In this document: piece after piece, positions 37,031 through 45,885 of the stretch
How the letters are laid out: every line of letters begins with the position of its first letter
Position numbering within the stretch: position 1 is the first letter of the stretch
Assembly (NCBI RefSeq): GCF_008365385.1
Contig: NZ_QOVF01000003.1
Location: 310,001-374,000, forward strand
Direction of reading: 5' to 3'
DNA from: Halopseudomonas laoshanensis
GTDB taxonomy: Bacteria > Pseudomonadota > Gammaproteobacteria > Pseudomonadales > Pseudomonadaceae
DNA length: 64,000 nt
The notes under the pieces: model-generated
Told to the model about the DNA's origin: nothing
Seen by the model: the letters and a program-made list of their open reading frames with translations, nothing else
Database searches by the model: none
Position numbers and translations under genes: made by a program

Positions 37031-38355
37031 GCGTGGGCCGCTTTGGCTGCTGCGGGCTCGGCGGGTGGCGCCTCCAGTTCATCGATATGCGTCTTGAGCG
37101 CCTGCAGGTAGGCGTCCTTGTTGACGTAGTAGGCCATGCGCGCGAGCTTGATGTACTCGTAGCCGCCGTCCAGATTGACCCCTGCCCGCTCCTGCTTGAT
37201 CTGCTTGAAGGCCTTGGCTGCGGCGCTGCCCTGCTGGTGTTCGCGGATATACAGCGCGACCAGTTTGGCCTGCTGGTTGCGCCCTTCCCAACCCAGCCCG
37301 GCGGCTTCAATCATGCCCATCATGAACAGGTTGTCGTACTGCGGATGGAAGACGTTCATGTACAGCTGCGGGGCGTCGTGGCCGGCGGGCCAGTTCAGCT
37401 GCTGGCGGTCGATAAAGGGGTAGTCGAGCAAATACCCTGTGGCCATGAGGATCAGGTCATAGTCGGCGCTTTCACCATCGGTGAAGGTCACGGTATGGCC
37501 ATCGATCTGCTGGATGTCGCGGCGCGGTTTGATATCGCCATGGCCGAGGTGATGCAGTACCAGTGAATTGACCACCGGGTGTGATTCGTACATGCGGTAA
37601 TCGGGATTGGGCAGGCCATAGTCGGAAGGCTTGCCGATGACCATGCGGATCATCGCGGCATCCATGCGTTGCTTGAGCGGGCGCGGCAGTTTCAACTTGC
37701 CGCCGAGGGTGTCGATGGGCCGGCCCTTGAGAAATTTGGGCAGGAAGTAATAGCCGCGGCGCAGACTGATATCCACTGAGGCGGCGTGATGCACGGCATC
37801 CACGGCGATGTCGGCACCGGAGTTGCCGCAGCCGACGATCAGCACGCGTTTGCCCTGGAAGACGGAGGGGCTACGGTACTCGGATGAGTGCATGAGCTTG
37901 CCGGCGAACTCGCCTGGCAGCTTGGGGATATTCGGCGTGTGCAGGGTGCCGTTGGCGATCAGCACGCCATCAAACAGCCGCGATTGCTGCTCGCCATTAC
38001 ATTCACTGACTAGCCGCCAGCCGCTTCCTTCGGGCTCCATGCTGATGACGCGGGTAGCAAATTCGTAGTGGTTCTTGAGGTTGAAGTGCTCGGCGAAGTC
38101 GCGAAAGTATTGGCGCAGTTCGCTATGGTGCGGGTAGAAGGCCACCGAGTCACGCATGGGGAATTCGCTGAATTCGGTCATGCGTTTGGAGGAGATCAGG
38201 TGTGCAGTGTCGTACATGGTGCTGTGCGGGTTATCGATATCCCACAGCCCGCCCACGTCGTTGTGCAGTTCCAATCCGGTAAAGGCGATGCCCTGCTTCT
38301 GCAGATTGCGGGCGGCGGCCAGACCCATCGGGCCAGCTCCAATGACGGCGTACAT
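37027..38355 (-). CDS. Flavin-containing monooxygenase (Baeyer-Villiger/FMO type)
   Basis: A 442-residue FAD/NADPH enzyme. The FAD site is GAGPMGLAAARNL at 6-18 and the NADPH site GCGNSGADIA near 176. The group motif FxGxxxHxxxY reads FAGKLMHSSEY, and it leads directly into the NADPH site. It would insert oxygen into a ketone, amine or sulfide. First gene of a tight operon with a BASS transporter and two SDR-type enzymes, it probably opens an uptake-and-oxidation pathway. AGAGG lies upstream. The substrate is unknown. Confidence 0.9.
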   Translation of the reverse strand: MYAVIGAGPMGLAAARNLQKQGIAFTGLELHNDVGGLWDIDNPHSTMYDTAHLISSKRMTEFSEFPMRDSVAFYPHHSELRQYFRDFAEHFNLKNHYEFATRVISMEPEGSGWRLVSECNGEQQSRLFDGVLIANGTLHTPNIPKLPGEFAGKLMHSSEYRSPSVFQGKRVLIVGCGNSGADIAVDAVHHAASVDISLRRGYYFLPKFLKGRPIDTLGGKLKLPRPLKQRMDAAMIRMVIGKPSDYGLPNPDYRMYESHPVVNSLVLHHLGHGDIKPRRDIQQIDGHTVTFTDGESADYDLILMATGYLLDYPFIDRQQLNWPAGHDAPQLYMNVFHPQYDNLFMMGMIEAAGLGWEGRNQQAKLVALYIREHQQGSAAAKAFKQIKQERAGVNLDGGYEYIKLARMAYYVNKDAYLQALKTHIDELEAPPAEPAAAKAAHA

Positions 38356-38803
38356 GGGTGTTTCCTCTTGTTGTTCTTTTTGTGCTTTCGTTTTTTTATG
38401 TACTAGCTCTGCGTTTGGGAACCTTGATTGAGGCTGCTCCGAGGTCTCCGCGTCATTGCGGATAGCCTGGGGCGGACACGCTACGAGCCATCCATGGGGC
38501 TCTCGGGAAATGCTGATTGCCAGGTTTGCGTGGTGGCGCTATTGCCCACCCGCTGTTCCAGACGCGCTACAAGTACATCCCTGTTCGCTCGGCGATGACC
38601 ATCCCTGGTCATCGACGGTCTGAAACAGCGGGTGGGCAACAGCGCTTGTCTGGCTCCGTGCGAATAAGCATTTCCCTCTTCATGACCCTTGTGCAATCAA
38701 TCAACGTTCCCTGCATCTTTGTGCAAGGTTATGATCCTGAGTCTAGTCGAACGCCTGCGGGCGGTATCGCACCAAACGGGACAAGGGACCAGCAATTCAG
38801 GCC
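38356..38803. promoter_or_regulatory. Intergenic region with divergent promoters and large palindrome
   Basis: These 448 bases separate the monooxygenase operon from the AraC regulator. They carry no credible gene but contain nested inverted repeats at 38535-38646 and a smaller stem GAGCC-ATCCATG-GGGCTC near 38487-38504. Regulator operators are likely but not identified. Confidence 0.5.
38535..38646. repeat. Large nested palindromic repeat
   Basis: Two 29-base arms (38535-38563 and 38618-38646) are inverted complements with two or three mismatches; their core is GCCCACCCGCTGTT. Inside lies CGATGACC-ATCCCT-GGTCATCG (38593-38614). The central ATCC(A/C)(T)G pattern recurs in the smaller stem at 38487-38504, suggesting a mobile palindrome family rather than an operator. 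Confidence 0.8.
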
Positions 38804-39787
38804 ATGACGGATTCTGCCGAACACAGTGTCACCCCGCGCTACGGCCAGGCCATCGTGCAGACCGCCGAGCGTCTGGGTCTGGCCCTGCCCGCCCATCTGA
38901 CCGAACGCTTGCGACACGCCGAGCGGGTACCGTTGAGCTGGCAGGATGAATTGTGGGAGGCGTTTTGTACGGCCAGTGGCGATCCGCTGGCGGGGCTGCG
39001 TCTGGGGTTGGAGATTCAGGTGGGGCATCTGGACAGCGTCGGCATGCTGCTGGTGACCTGCGATACCCTGGGCGAAGCGCTGGAAGAGTTGATCGAGTAC
39101 GCACCGGTGATTGGTGACGGCGGCGAGTTTCAGCTCCATCGGCATTCAGGTCAGGTGTATATCGACTATCAGCCACACATGTCGGTGCGGCAATCTGAGC
39201 GGGTTGAGGCGGTGATGGCGAGCATGTTGAAACTGACGCGCTGGGCCACCGGTGAGCGCTTTCAACCCAGCGGTATCTGGTTTGCGCATGCGCCCTTGGC
39301 GCCGCTGGCTGAGTATGAGCAGTTGCTCGGCTGCCCTGTCCATTTCAATGCGCCCTGCAACCATCTGGGTTTTGCCGCCGCGCAGCTGGAGCTGCCGCAG
39401 ATACAAGCCAACAGTGCCCTGCGTGACCACCTGCGCCGGTTGGCGGATCAGACGCTGACCGAGCTGGGCCAGCACAGCCTGAGCGCTCGGGTGCAGCAAC
39501 TGGTGCGGACGCATCCACGTTGGGGCAAGGAGCGGATCGCCGAACAACTCGAATTGAGCGGCCGCCACCTGAATCGCAAGCTGGCTGAAGAGGGTCTGTC
39601 ATTCAAGAGTTTGCGTGAGAGCGTGCAGCAGCAGATTGCCTGTGATGCCTTGCAGGCGGATAAACGCGTGGCGGAGATTGCTGAGCAGTTGGGGTTTTCC
39701 GATGAGAATGCCTTTGTGCGCGCCTTTCGCCGGTGGCAGGGGCTGACACCGGCGCGCTTCAAGGCGCAGGGTGGCGGACGGGATTGA
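38804..39787 (+). CDS. AraC-family transcriptional regulator
   Basis: A 327-residue regulator. The N-terminal AraC-binding-type (Arabinose_bd/ArgR-like) domain spans about 15-200 (DPLAGLRLGLEIQVGHLDSVGMLLVTCDTLGEAL). A C-terminal double helix-turn-helix lies in 235-325 and ends FSDENAFVRAFRRWQGLTPARFK. It is divergent from the monooxygenase operon and is its likely activator. Its own ribosome site is weak (CAGG). Confidence 0.9.
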   Translation: MTDSAEHSVTPRYGQAIVQTAERLGLALPAHLTERLRHAERVPLSWQDELWEAFCTASGDPLAGLRLGLEIQVGHLDSVGMLLVTCDTLGEALEELIEYAPVIGDGGEFQLHRHSGQVYIDYQPHMSVRQSERVEAVMASMLKLTRWATGERFQPSGIWFAHAPLAPLAEYEQLLGCPVHFNAPCNHLGFAAAQLELPQIQANSALRDHLRRLADQTLTELGQHSLSARVQQLVRTHPRWGKERIAEQLELSGRHLNRKLAEEGLSFKSLRESVQQQIACDALQADKRVAEIAEQLGFSDENAFVRAFRRWQGLTPARFKAQGGGRD

Positions 39788-39805
39788 ACCGCCCGCCTGC
39801 GAGCC

Positions 39806-40282
39806 TTACCAGAAGCCGACGTGCATCTGCGCGGACTCTTCTTCCAGCAAGGGTCCGATCACTTCTACCTGGCGCTGGCCGGCACTGAAGATCACCCGGC
39901 ATGGCAGGTCGAGCGTGGGGTTTTCCGGGTGATTGCCGGTCAGCTCTTTCAAGCGCTTTTCGCTGGCGCCATACACTACTCGACCAATACCTGCCCAGTA
40001 GGCCGCGCCGGCGCACATGGCGCAGGGTTCGGCGGAGGTATACATGGTGCAGCGGGCCAGCAGCTCGGCGGGATAGGTGGTGCTGGCGCGGGTCATCAAC
40101 ACGCGTTCGGCGTGGCCGGTCATGTCCTTGTCGGGCAGAAAGGCGTTGATCTGTTCCATCAGCACCTGGCCCTGATCATCGACCAGGATTGCAGCGAAGG
40201 GGTGGATTCCCTGGCGACCAGCTTCTTCGGCGAGGCGAAAACTCTGGCGCAGAAAGGCAATGTCAGTCTCGGTTGGGTTCAC
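39806..40282 (-). CDS. Nucleoside/nucleobase deaminase (CDA/guanine-deaminase fold)
   Basis: A 158-residue zinc deaminase with H57-A-E59 and P-C87-A-M-C90. The GAAYWAGIGRVVYGASEKRLKELTG region resembles guanine deaminase and tRNA-adenosine-deaminase-like free-base enzymes. The start is GTG with AGGA upstream. It follows the ABC permease gene by 29 bases, so the transporter probably imports the base it deaminates (guanine, cytosine or a modified base). The exact substrate is open. Confidence 0.87.
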   Translation of the reverse strand: MNPTETDIAFLRQSFRLAEEAGRQGIHPFAAILVDDQGQVLMEQINAFLPDKDMTGHAERVLMTRASTTYPAELLARCTMYTSAEPCAMCAGAAYWAGIGRVVYGASEKRLKELTGNHPENPTLDLPCRVIFSAGQRQVEVIGPLLEEESAQMHVGFW

Positions 40283-40311
40283 AACGTGGTCCTGTTATTC
40301 ATGGGTGGTGT

Positions 40312-41073
40312 TTATTTTTTCTTCGGCAGGCTCCAGGCGAAGAAGATTTGCTGGGTCCACTGCACCGACTTGAACAGCAGCAGGCTGACAGCGGCGAGGA
40401 AGAACAGCCCGGCAAAGGCCTGGGGAATCTTGAAGAACGAGGTGGAGAACTGGATGAAGTAGCCTAGGCCCTTCTCTGCCGCGACGAATTCGGCGACCAC
40501 GGCGCCAATAATCGCCAGGGTGATCGCCACTTTCAGCCCGCTGAAAATATGCGGAATGGCGTAAGGGATGCGGATCTGCCAGGTTTCCCGGCGCAGCGGT
40601 GCGTCCAGTGAGCGGCTCAGCTCAATCAGTTCCGGTGGCGTTTCGTTGATGCCGGTGGCGGTAGACACCACCAGCGGGAAGAACGTCAGCAGGCAAGTGA
40701 TCAGCACGCGTGAGGGATCGTCCGAGCCCATCATTACGATGATCAGCGGCGCTACCGCGACCACCGGAGTTGCCTGAACCACTACCAGTAATGGGTACAG
40801 GGTGCGTGACAGCAACTCCGAGCGCATCATGATGATGGCCAGCGGGATGCTGATCACGATCGACAGCGCAAAGCCCATTAGCGCCACACGCAAGGTCGCC
40901 CAGAGGTGATCCAGCCAGCGGATCATCTCCACTTCAAAGAAGGCCGCGCCAATCGCACTGGGTGCGGGCAGCACATAGGCCGGCAGCTCGAATACCCGGC
41001 AAACCACTTCCCAGAGCACAATCAATCCGGCGAAGAACAGCCAGGGTGAGGCATTCATCATCATCTTGCGCAT
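40312..41073 (-). CDS. ABC transporter permease (nucleobase-type, NMT1/SsuC-like)
   Basis: A 253-residue BPD_transp_1 permease with about six helices. The EAA-type loop is LSRSLDAPLRRETWQIRIPYAIPHIFSGLKVAITLAIIGAVVAEFVAAEKGLGYFI. I used the ATG at 41073 with GAGG six bases before it, just after the ATPase stop; an upstream GTG in the overlap is possible. It is third in the order binding protein, ATPase, permease, deaminase. Confidence 0.9.
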   Translation of the reverse strand: MRKMMMNASPWLFFAGLIVLWEVVCRVFELPAYVLPAPSAIGAAFFEVEMIRWLDHLWATLRVALMGFALSIVISIPLAIIMMRSELLSRTLYPLLVVVQATPVVAVAPLIIVMMGSDDPSRVLITCLLTFFPLVVSTATGINETPPELIELSRSLDAPLRRETWQIRIPYAIPHIFSGLKVAITLAIIGAVVAEFVAAEKGLGYFIQFSTSFFKIPQAFAGLFFLAAVSLLLFKSVQWTQQIFFAWSLPKKK

Positions 41074-41080
41074 AGCCACC

Positions 41081-41884
41081 TCAGGCCGCACCCGGTTGGG
41101 CAGCCGCCGCCGGTTCGTAAATGTGTTTTCTGATCCGGTCCGTCAGGGCGCTGAACTCGGGTAGTTTGATTGTGTCAGGTGAGCGCGGTCGTGGCAGGTC
41201 GATGTCGATCAGATCGAGCACGCTGCCAGGGCGTTTGCTCATGACCAGCACCCGGTCCGAGAGCAGCACGGCCTCGGAAATGGAGTGGGTAATGAACAGT
41301 ACCGTCTTGGGCTGCTCATCCCAGATCTTCAGCAGATCGAAGCCGATCTGTTCACGGGTCATGGCATCCAGTGCGGAGAAGGGTTCGTCCATCAACAAGA
41401 TGTCTGGATTGAGCAGCAGCGCGCGAACGATGCCGACCCGCTGTTGCATGCCGCCAGACAATTCATCAGGCATCTTCTCGGCAAAGGCGTCCAGGCCGGC
41501 CATCGCCAACAGTTCGTTGGCGCGCTGCTCGTCGGCACGGCCATAGCGGCCGAACTTGTGTTTGAGCGGGAACAGCACATTTTTGCGCACGTTCAGCCAG
41601 GGCAGCAGGGTCGGCTTCTGGAAGACGATGCCGACGTCGTCGCGCGGCCCGCTGACCGGTTTGCCGAATACGCTGACCTGACCTTCGCTGGGTAACAGCA
41701 GGCCGGAGACCATGCGCAGCAAGGTCGACTTGCCGCAGCCGGATGGCCCGACCACCGCCACGAACTCGTGACGGTGGATCTCCAGATCAATATTACGCAC
41801 GGCCATCTGGCTGTCTGGCGCCGGATCATAGCGGTGTCCGACGCCATCCATCCGAACGAAAGCGCGCTCGGTGGCTTGGCTCAT
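41081..41884 (-). CDS. ABC transporter ATP-binding protein (nucleobase-type)
   Basis: A 267-residue ATPase with Walker A GPSGCGKST at 46-54, Q-loop VFQKPTLLPW, signature LSGGM, Walker B ILLMDEPFSALD and H-loop FITHSISEAV. The tauB/ssuB-like branch is typical of transporters with NMT1-type binding proteins. It begins one base after the binding-protein gene ends, and the permease follows in the same operon. Confidence 0.92.
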   Translation of the reverse strand: MSQATERAFVRMDGVGHRYDPAPDSQMAVRNIDLEIHRHEFVAVVGPSGCGKSTLLRMVSGLLLPSEGQVSVFGKPVSGPRDDVGIVFQKPTLLPWLNVRKNVLFPLKHKFGRYGRADEQRANELLAMAGLDAFAEKMPDELSGGMQQRVGIVRALLLNPDILLMDEPFSALDAMTREQIGFDLLKIWDEQPKTVLFITHSISEAVLLSDRVLVMSKRPGSVLDLIDIDLPRPRSPDTIKLPEFSALTDRIRKHIYEPAAAAQPGAA

Positions 41885-41885
41885 A

Positions 41886-42881
41886 TTACTTCGACTCCGG
41901 CATGAAGCCGCGGTTGATGATGGTTTCCGGGTCCAGCGAGTCGGTGCTCAGGTCATTGGCCTGGGCCACCCATTCCCAGGTGCTGGCAACGCGCTCGGGG
42001 GTCAAGGCACCGACGCCGTCGGCAGCGCTGATCTCGTTGTCGATCAGTACCTTGGTGTCATTGATCTGACCCACGGCAACGGCAGGGTCAACCTCGGGCA
42101 CCATGGTGTGCAGATCTTCGGCGGCCGCTTCAGGATTGGCCATGGTGAACTCCAGCGATTTGGCGTAAGCCTTCATGAAGCGCTTGGCAACATCCGGGCG
42201 TTCCTCAAGGAAGCTGTCGCTGGCGACCACGGCTGAGCTGTACAGCGACAGGCCCGCGTCCGACCAGGGCAGCACGCGAATTTCCTTCCCGGCACTGGCG
42301 GCCTGATCCTGGAACAGCGCCACGTTGGTGACCCAGGCGATGATGGCATCGGTATTGCCGGTGATCAGCATCGGCCCCAGCGCACCGGGGTCGGATTTGG
42401 TCAGGGTCACGGCGTCTTCGGGCATGCCGTTTTCCTTCAGTACCAACGGCAGGAAGGCGTTGGATGAAGTGAAGGGCGAGGTAGCGACTTTCTTGCCCTG
42501 AATATCGGTGATGCTCTTGATGTCGCTGGTCGAGAGCATGAAGAACGCGTGGGGTGCCTGGTTGAAAATGGTGTAGATGGCACTGACCGGGACGTCTTCC
42601 TGGGCCCGTGCAGCCATCAATGCGCCGATGTCGGCACTGCCCAGATCGGCCTGGCCGGTGGCGATCTTGGTGATCGCATCGGTGGAACCGCGACCGCTGG
42701 CGATGCTGACTTCCAGATCCTCATCGGCAAAAAAGCCCTGCTGGATACCAACATAGACCGGTGCCTTGTCCCCGCCCGGCAGCCAGTCGAGCTGATAAGT
42801 TACCTTGTCTGCTGCGGTGGCCAGACCACTGCCTGCGATGGCGAGGGTGATCGCCAGAACCTTGAACGTGTTCTTCAACAT
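41886..42881 (-). CDS. ABC transporter substrate-binding protein (NMT1/THI5-like)
   Basis: A 331-residue periplasmic protein with a signal peptide (cut after about ATAA, residue 24). The mature part starts KVTYQLDWLPGGDKAPVYVGIQQGFFADEDLEVSIASGRGSTDA, the NMT1/THI5-type fold used for pyrimidines, sulfonates and related small organics. It heads the deaminase-linked operon, and an operator-like CTGACCA site lies upstream (42911-42939). A pyrimidine or purine ligand is inferred from context. Confidence 0.9.
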   Translation of the reverse strand: MLKNTFKVLAITLAIAGSGLATAADKVTYQLDWLPGGDKAPVYVGIQQGFFADEDLEVSIASGRGSTDAITKIATGQADLGSADIGALMAARAQEDVPVSAIYTIFNQAPHAFFMLSTSDIKSITDIQGKKVATSPFTSSNAFLPLVLKENGMPEDAVTLTKSDPGALGPMLITGNTDAIIAWVTNVALFQDQAASAGKEIRVLPWSDAGLSLYSSAVVASDSFLEERPDVAKRFMKAYAKSLEFTMANPEAAAEDLHTMVPEVDPAVAVGQINDTKVLIDNEISAADGVGALTPERVASTWEWVAQANDLSTDSLDPETIINRGFMPESK

Positions 42882-43152
42882 TTTTCATTTCTCCGGGATA
42901 GGTGAAGCAGTGGTCAAATATCCTGACCAGTTAGGCAGGTTTTAATTGGATGAGCAAAATGCGGGCCACTTCTGGTGATTGGCGATGTCTTGGTGGGTTC
43001 GCCTGCAAGTCAGGGGCCGGAAGCCCCGGGTCGCGCTCCCACGCCGGTTTCCCGGTATGGCAGCGCCAGGGGATGTGCGCGAAAACGGTGCAGCCTGACG
43101 GTTCTCGCACGGGCGGAGTGCAGGCCGAGTACGCTGGCCTGCTGGCCCGGAC
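42882..43152. promoter_or_regulatory. Promoter region of nucleobase ABC/deaminase operon
   Basis: No gene is evident. The part near 42911-42939 holds TGGTCAAATATCCTGACCA and the overlapping CTGACCAGTTAGGCAGG. The rest is GC-rich spacer up to the end of the leftward DMT gene. Confidence 0.5.
42911..42939. promoter_or_regulatory. RutR-like operator (site a)
   Basis: CTGACCAGTTAGGCAG, preceded by TGGTCA at 42911 (together TGGTCA-n7-TGACCA). It matches the recurring CTGACCA-type operator of this region and is upstream of the binding-protein gene. Confidence 0.6.
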
Positions 43153-44109
43153 TCAGGACGGGGATGATTCGCTTGCAGCTGCGGCGCGGGACCGTACAGC
43201 CTGGCGACGGTCGGCCAAGCCGACCACGAGGATGCCGGCGGCAATCAGCACAAAGCCGACAATATCAGTCTGGCTGGGTTGCTCGCCCAGGAACCAGGCG
43301 GCGGAGAGCAGGCCAACTGCAGGCACCGAAGCGGAGCTGAGCGACAAGCTGACTGCCGGGAGGGATCTGATCGCCGCGACCTGAGCGGCCACGCAAAGCC
43401 CGGAGGCGACAGTGCCGCTGAACAGCAGTGGCCAGAGAAAGGTGGTGTCCCAGATAATCTCACCGGGGTCTTCTACCAACAGCGCGATGGGCGTGAGTAT
43501 CAGTACCGACATCAGCAGTTGCCAGGGAATCAGCGCGAGCACTTCGCCGTGCCAATGATGCCGGCGCACGTGGATCAGGCCGGCGGTCCAGACCAGGGTG
43601 CCGAGCATGATCAGCCCGGCGCCCAATAGCACGTCGGGATTGTCCCAGCCCAGTGACAGGGGATTGAGCACTACCAACAGGCCGGTCATGCCCAGCCCGA
43701 CGCCGATGGCTCGGGGCCGGGTAAAGCGCTCGCCAAGGAACAGCGCTGCTGCCGGCACCACCCAGATCGGCGTGGTATAGGCCAGAATCGCCGCACGACC
43801 CGCAGGCAGGAATTGCAGCCCGAGGGTGACCAGCGAGATAAACGCCATGTTCTGCAGCACGCCGACCGAAAACAGCACCGGCCAGTCGCCCCGCGCTGGC
43901 CAGCGCAATATGCCCATGGCTGCGGCGATCAGGAACATCGTCACCGTGCCGAGTGCCATGCGCAGGCTGGTGAACAGCAGTGGCGGGCTGTTTTCCAGAC
44001 CCAGCTTGAGGATTGGAAAATTAAGCCCCCAGCCCAGTGCGGTGGCCGCCAGCAACAGGTAACCCAGACCCCAGGCGTATTGCGGTGTTGCGGGGCGGCT
44101 GACGCGCAC
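43153..44109 (-). CDS. DMT-superfamily (EamA) transporter
   Basis: A 318-residue transporter with ten helices and two EamA repeats. It begins LLLAATALGWGLNFPILKLGLENSPPLLFTSLRMALGTV and has a C-terminal repeat LFSGTVASGLCVAAQVAAIRSLPAVSLSLSSASVPAVGLLSA. The start is GTG with GGAG upstream, one base after the ABC permease stop. It is therefore the fourth gene of a nucleobase ABC operon and may export a product or analogue. That placement is the only clue to its role. Confidence 0.87.
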   Translation of the reverse strand: MRVSRPATPQYAWGLGYLLLAATALGWGLNFPILKLGLENSPPLLFTSLRMALGTVTMFLIAAAMGILRWPARGDWPVLFSVGVLQNMAFISLVTLGLQFLPAGRAAILAYTTPIWVVPAAALFLGERFTRPRAIGVGLGMTGLLVVLNPLSLGWDNPDVLLGAGLIMLGTLVWTAGLIHVRRHHWHGEVLALIPWQLLMSVLILTPIALLVEDPGEIIWDTTFLWPLLFSGTVASGLCVAAQVAAIRSLPAVSLSLSSASVPAVGLLSAAWFLGEQPSQTDIVGFVLIAAGILVVGLADRRQAVRSRAAAASESSPS

Positions 44110-44110
44110 T

Positions 44111-44914
44111 TTAGTGCTCCACTTTCAGTGCACTTTCATGCCAGTTGCGCAGCGCCCGGTCTGACAGCCAGACCATCAGCGCGAAGAGCGCGATGCCGGT
44201 CAGGGTAATCAGTGCCAGAGCGGCGAACATGCGCGGAATCTGCAGGTTATAGCCCGACTGCAGAATCATGTAGGCCAGACCCGCCTTGGCTCCGCCGGTA
44301 CCGGCGACAAACTCTGCGACCACCGCGCCAATCAACGCCAGACCGCTGCTGATGCGTAGCCCGCCGAAGAAATACGGCAACGCGCCGGGAATACGCAGGC
44401 GAATCAGCTCCTGCCAGCGGCTGCTGCGGTACATGCGGAACATGCTCAGCAGATTCGGATCCACGCTGCGCAAGCCCAGGGTGGTGTTGGAGATGATCGG
44501 GAAGATGGCAATGATCACCGCGCAAACAGTCAGCGCCCAGGTGGTGTCGTCAATCCAGATAATGATCAGCGGCGCGATGGCCACCACGGGCGTGACCTGC
44601 ATCAGCACCGCGTAGGGAAACAGGCTCAGCTCGATCCACTTGCTCTGTACGAACAGCAGCGATGCGGCCACGCCGAGTATCACGGAGATGGCAAAGGCCA
44701 TGAAGGTGACTTTCAGTGTGATCATCAGCGCCGCCAGCAGCGGCCGCCAATCGGTAACCAGCGAATCAAAAATCGCCGAGGGCCCGGGCAGAATGTAGCG
44801 CGGCACCTCCATGGCGACTACTGCCCCTTCCCAGAGCAGTAAAAACAGTACGCCGACGACTAATGGCGCGGCAATCTTGACGAAGTTTTCGTTCTGGATC
44901 AGTGGCGTGCCCAT
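44111..44914 (-). CDS. ABC transporter permease (nucleobase-type)
   Basis: A 267-residue permease with six helices. Its cytoplasmic loop contains EAA-like YRSSRWQELIRLRIPGALPYFFGGLRISSGLALIGAVVAEFVAGTGG. It is a paralogue of the 41-kb permease. GGAGG sits seven to eight bases before the ATG, and the start overlaps the ATPase stop by one base. It would form the channel for the binding protein encoded two genes upstream. Confidence 0.9.
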   Translation of the reverse strand: MGTPLIQNENFVKIAAPLVVGVLFLLLWEGAVVAMEVPRYILPGPSAIFDSLVTDWRPLLAALMITLKVTFMAFAISVILGVAASLLFVQSKWIELSLFPYAVLMQVTPVVAIAPLIIIWIDDTTWALTVCAVIIAIFPIISNTTLGLRSVDPNLLSMFRMYRSSRWQELIRLRIPGALPYFFGGLRISSGLALIGAVVAEFVAGTGGAKAGLAYMILQSGYNLQIPRMFAALALITLTGIALFALMVWLSDRALRNWHESALKVEH

Positions 44915-45792
44915 CAGTGAGCCTCCTGGGGTGCTGACGCACCCATGGCGCTAGCACGTTCGAGTGCCTGCGAGACCTGACGACAATAGCCGGCGAATTC
45001 GGATGACACGCGAAAATCAGCACTGCGCGGGTAGGGTTCGTCGATACGGATATCCTCGACTATGCGCCCGGGCCGTGCGGCCATCACCACCACGCGGCTG
45101 GACAGATATACCGCTTCATAGACGCTGTGGGTGACAAAGACGATGGTCCAGCCGTTCTTCTGCCAGAGCTTGAGTACGTCGTCGTTGAGCTTGTTGCGGG
45201 TCATTTCGTCGAGTGCGCCAAAGGGTTCGTCCATCAGCAGCAGGTTGGGTTCGGTGATCATCGCCCGGGCAATCGAGGCGCGCATTTGCATACCGCCGGA
45301 CAGCTCGCGCGGGAAGGCATTATCGAAGCCGGTCAGGCCGACCATTTCCAGTGCGCGGTCAATGCGGCCTTCGATCTCGGGGCTGTTGTCGCCCTCCAGA
45401 TCCAGCGGCAAGCGCACATTCTTGCGCACGCGGGCCCAGGGCATCAGCGTGGCGTTCTGGAACACGAATGCCAGTTTGCGACCCTTGTCGCCGATCACGT
45501 TGTAGTCATGTTCCCACCAGTTGACGGTACCGCTGGTCACATCGCCGAGCCCGGCCATGATCCGCAGCAAGGTGCTTTTGCCGCAGCCCGAAGGCCCGAG
45601 CAGGCTGACAAATTCGCCCTGGCGTACGGTGAGATCAGCGCCCTTGAGCGCCACGGTGCCGTTGGCGTAGATCTTGTTGACGTCGCTGACCTGCAGCACC
45701 GGACGGCTGGTCTGGGTGGCATCGGCTGGCGTGCCGGGCGCCGGTGCCGGGGACATGGCGGAGTTACCCGGCGTGATGGGTGAAGCATTCAT
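44914..45792 (-). CDS. ABC transporter ATP-binding protein (nucleobase-type)
   Basis: A 292-residue ATPase whose domain starts near residue 30 after a Pro/Ala-rich leader. It shows Walker A GPSGCGKST, VFQNATLMPW, signature LSGGM, Walker B LLLMDEPFGALD and FVTHSVYEAVYL. The ATG at 45792 with AGGAG eight bases upstream was preferred to a longer form. It is paralogous to the 41-kb ATPase. Confidence 0.92.
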   Translation of the reverse strand: MNASPITPGNSAMSPAPAPGTPADATQTSRPVLQVSDVNKIYANGTVALKGADLTVRQGEFVSLLGPSGCGKSTLLRIMAGLGDVTSGTVNWWEHDYNVIGDKGRKLAFVFQNATLMPWARVRKNVRLPLDLEGDNSPEIEGRIDRALEMVGLTGFDNAFPRELSGGMQMRASIARAMITEPNLLLMDEPFGALDEMTRNKLNDDVLKLWQKNGWTIVFVTHSVYEAVYLSSRVVVMAARPGRIVEDIRIDEPYPRSADFRVSSEFAGYCRQVSQALERASAMGASAPQEAH

Positions 45793-45885
45793 GCTGTGGC
45801 TCCTGGGGTGACCTGCTGGCGCAGGGTCACCCACTCGATAGATAGACTCAGGCTGGCTGAAAACAGGGAGGTTTGAGCGTGGCCC

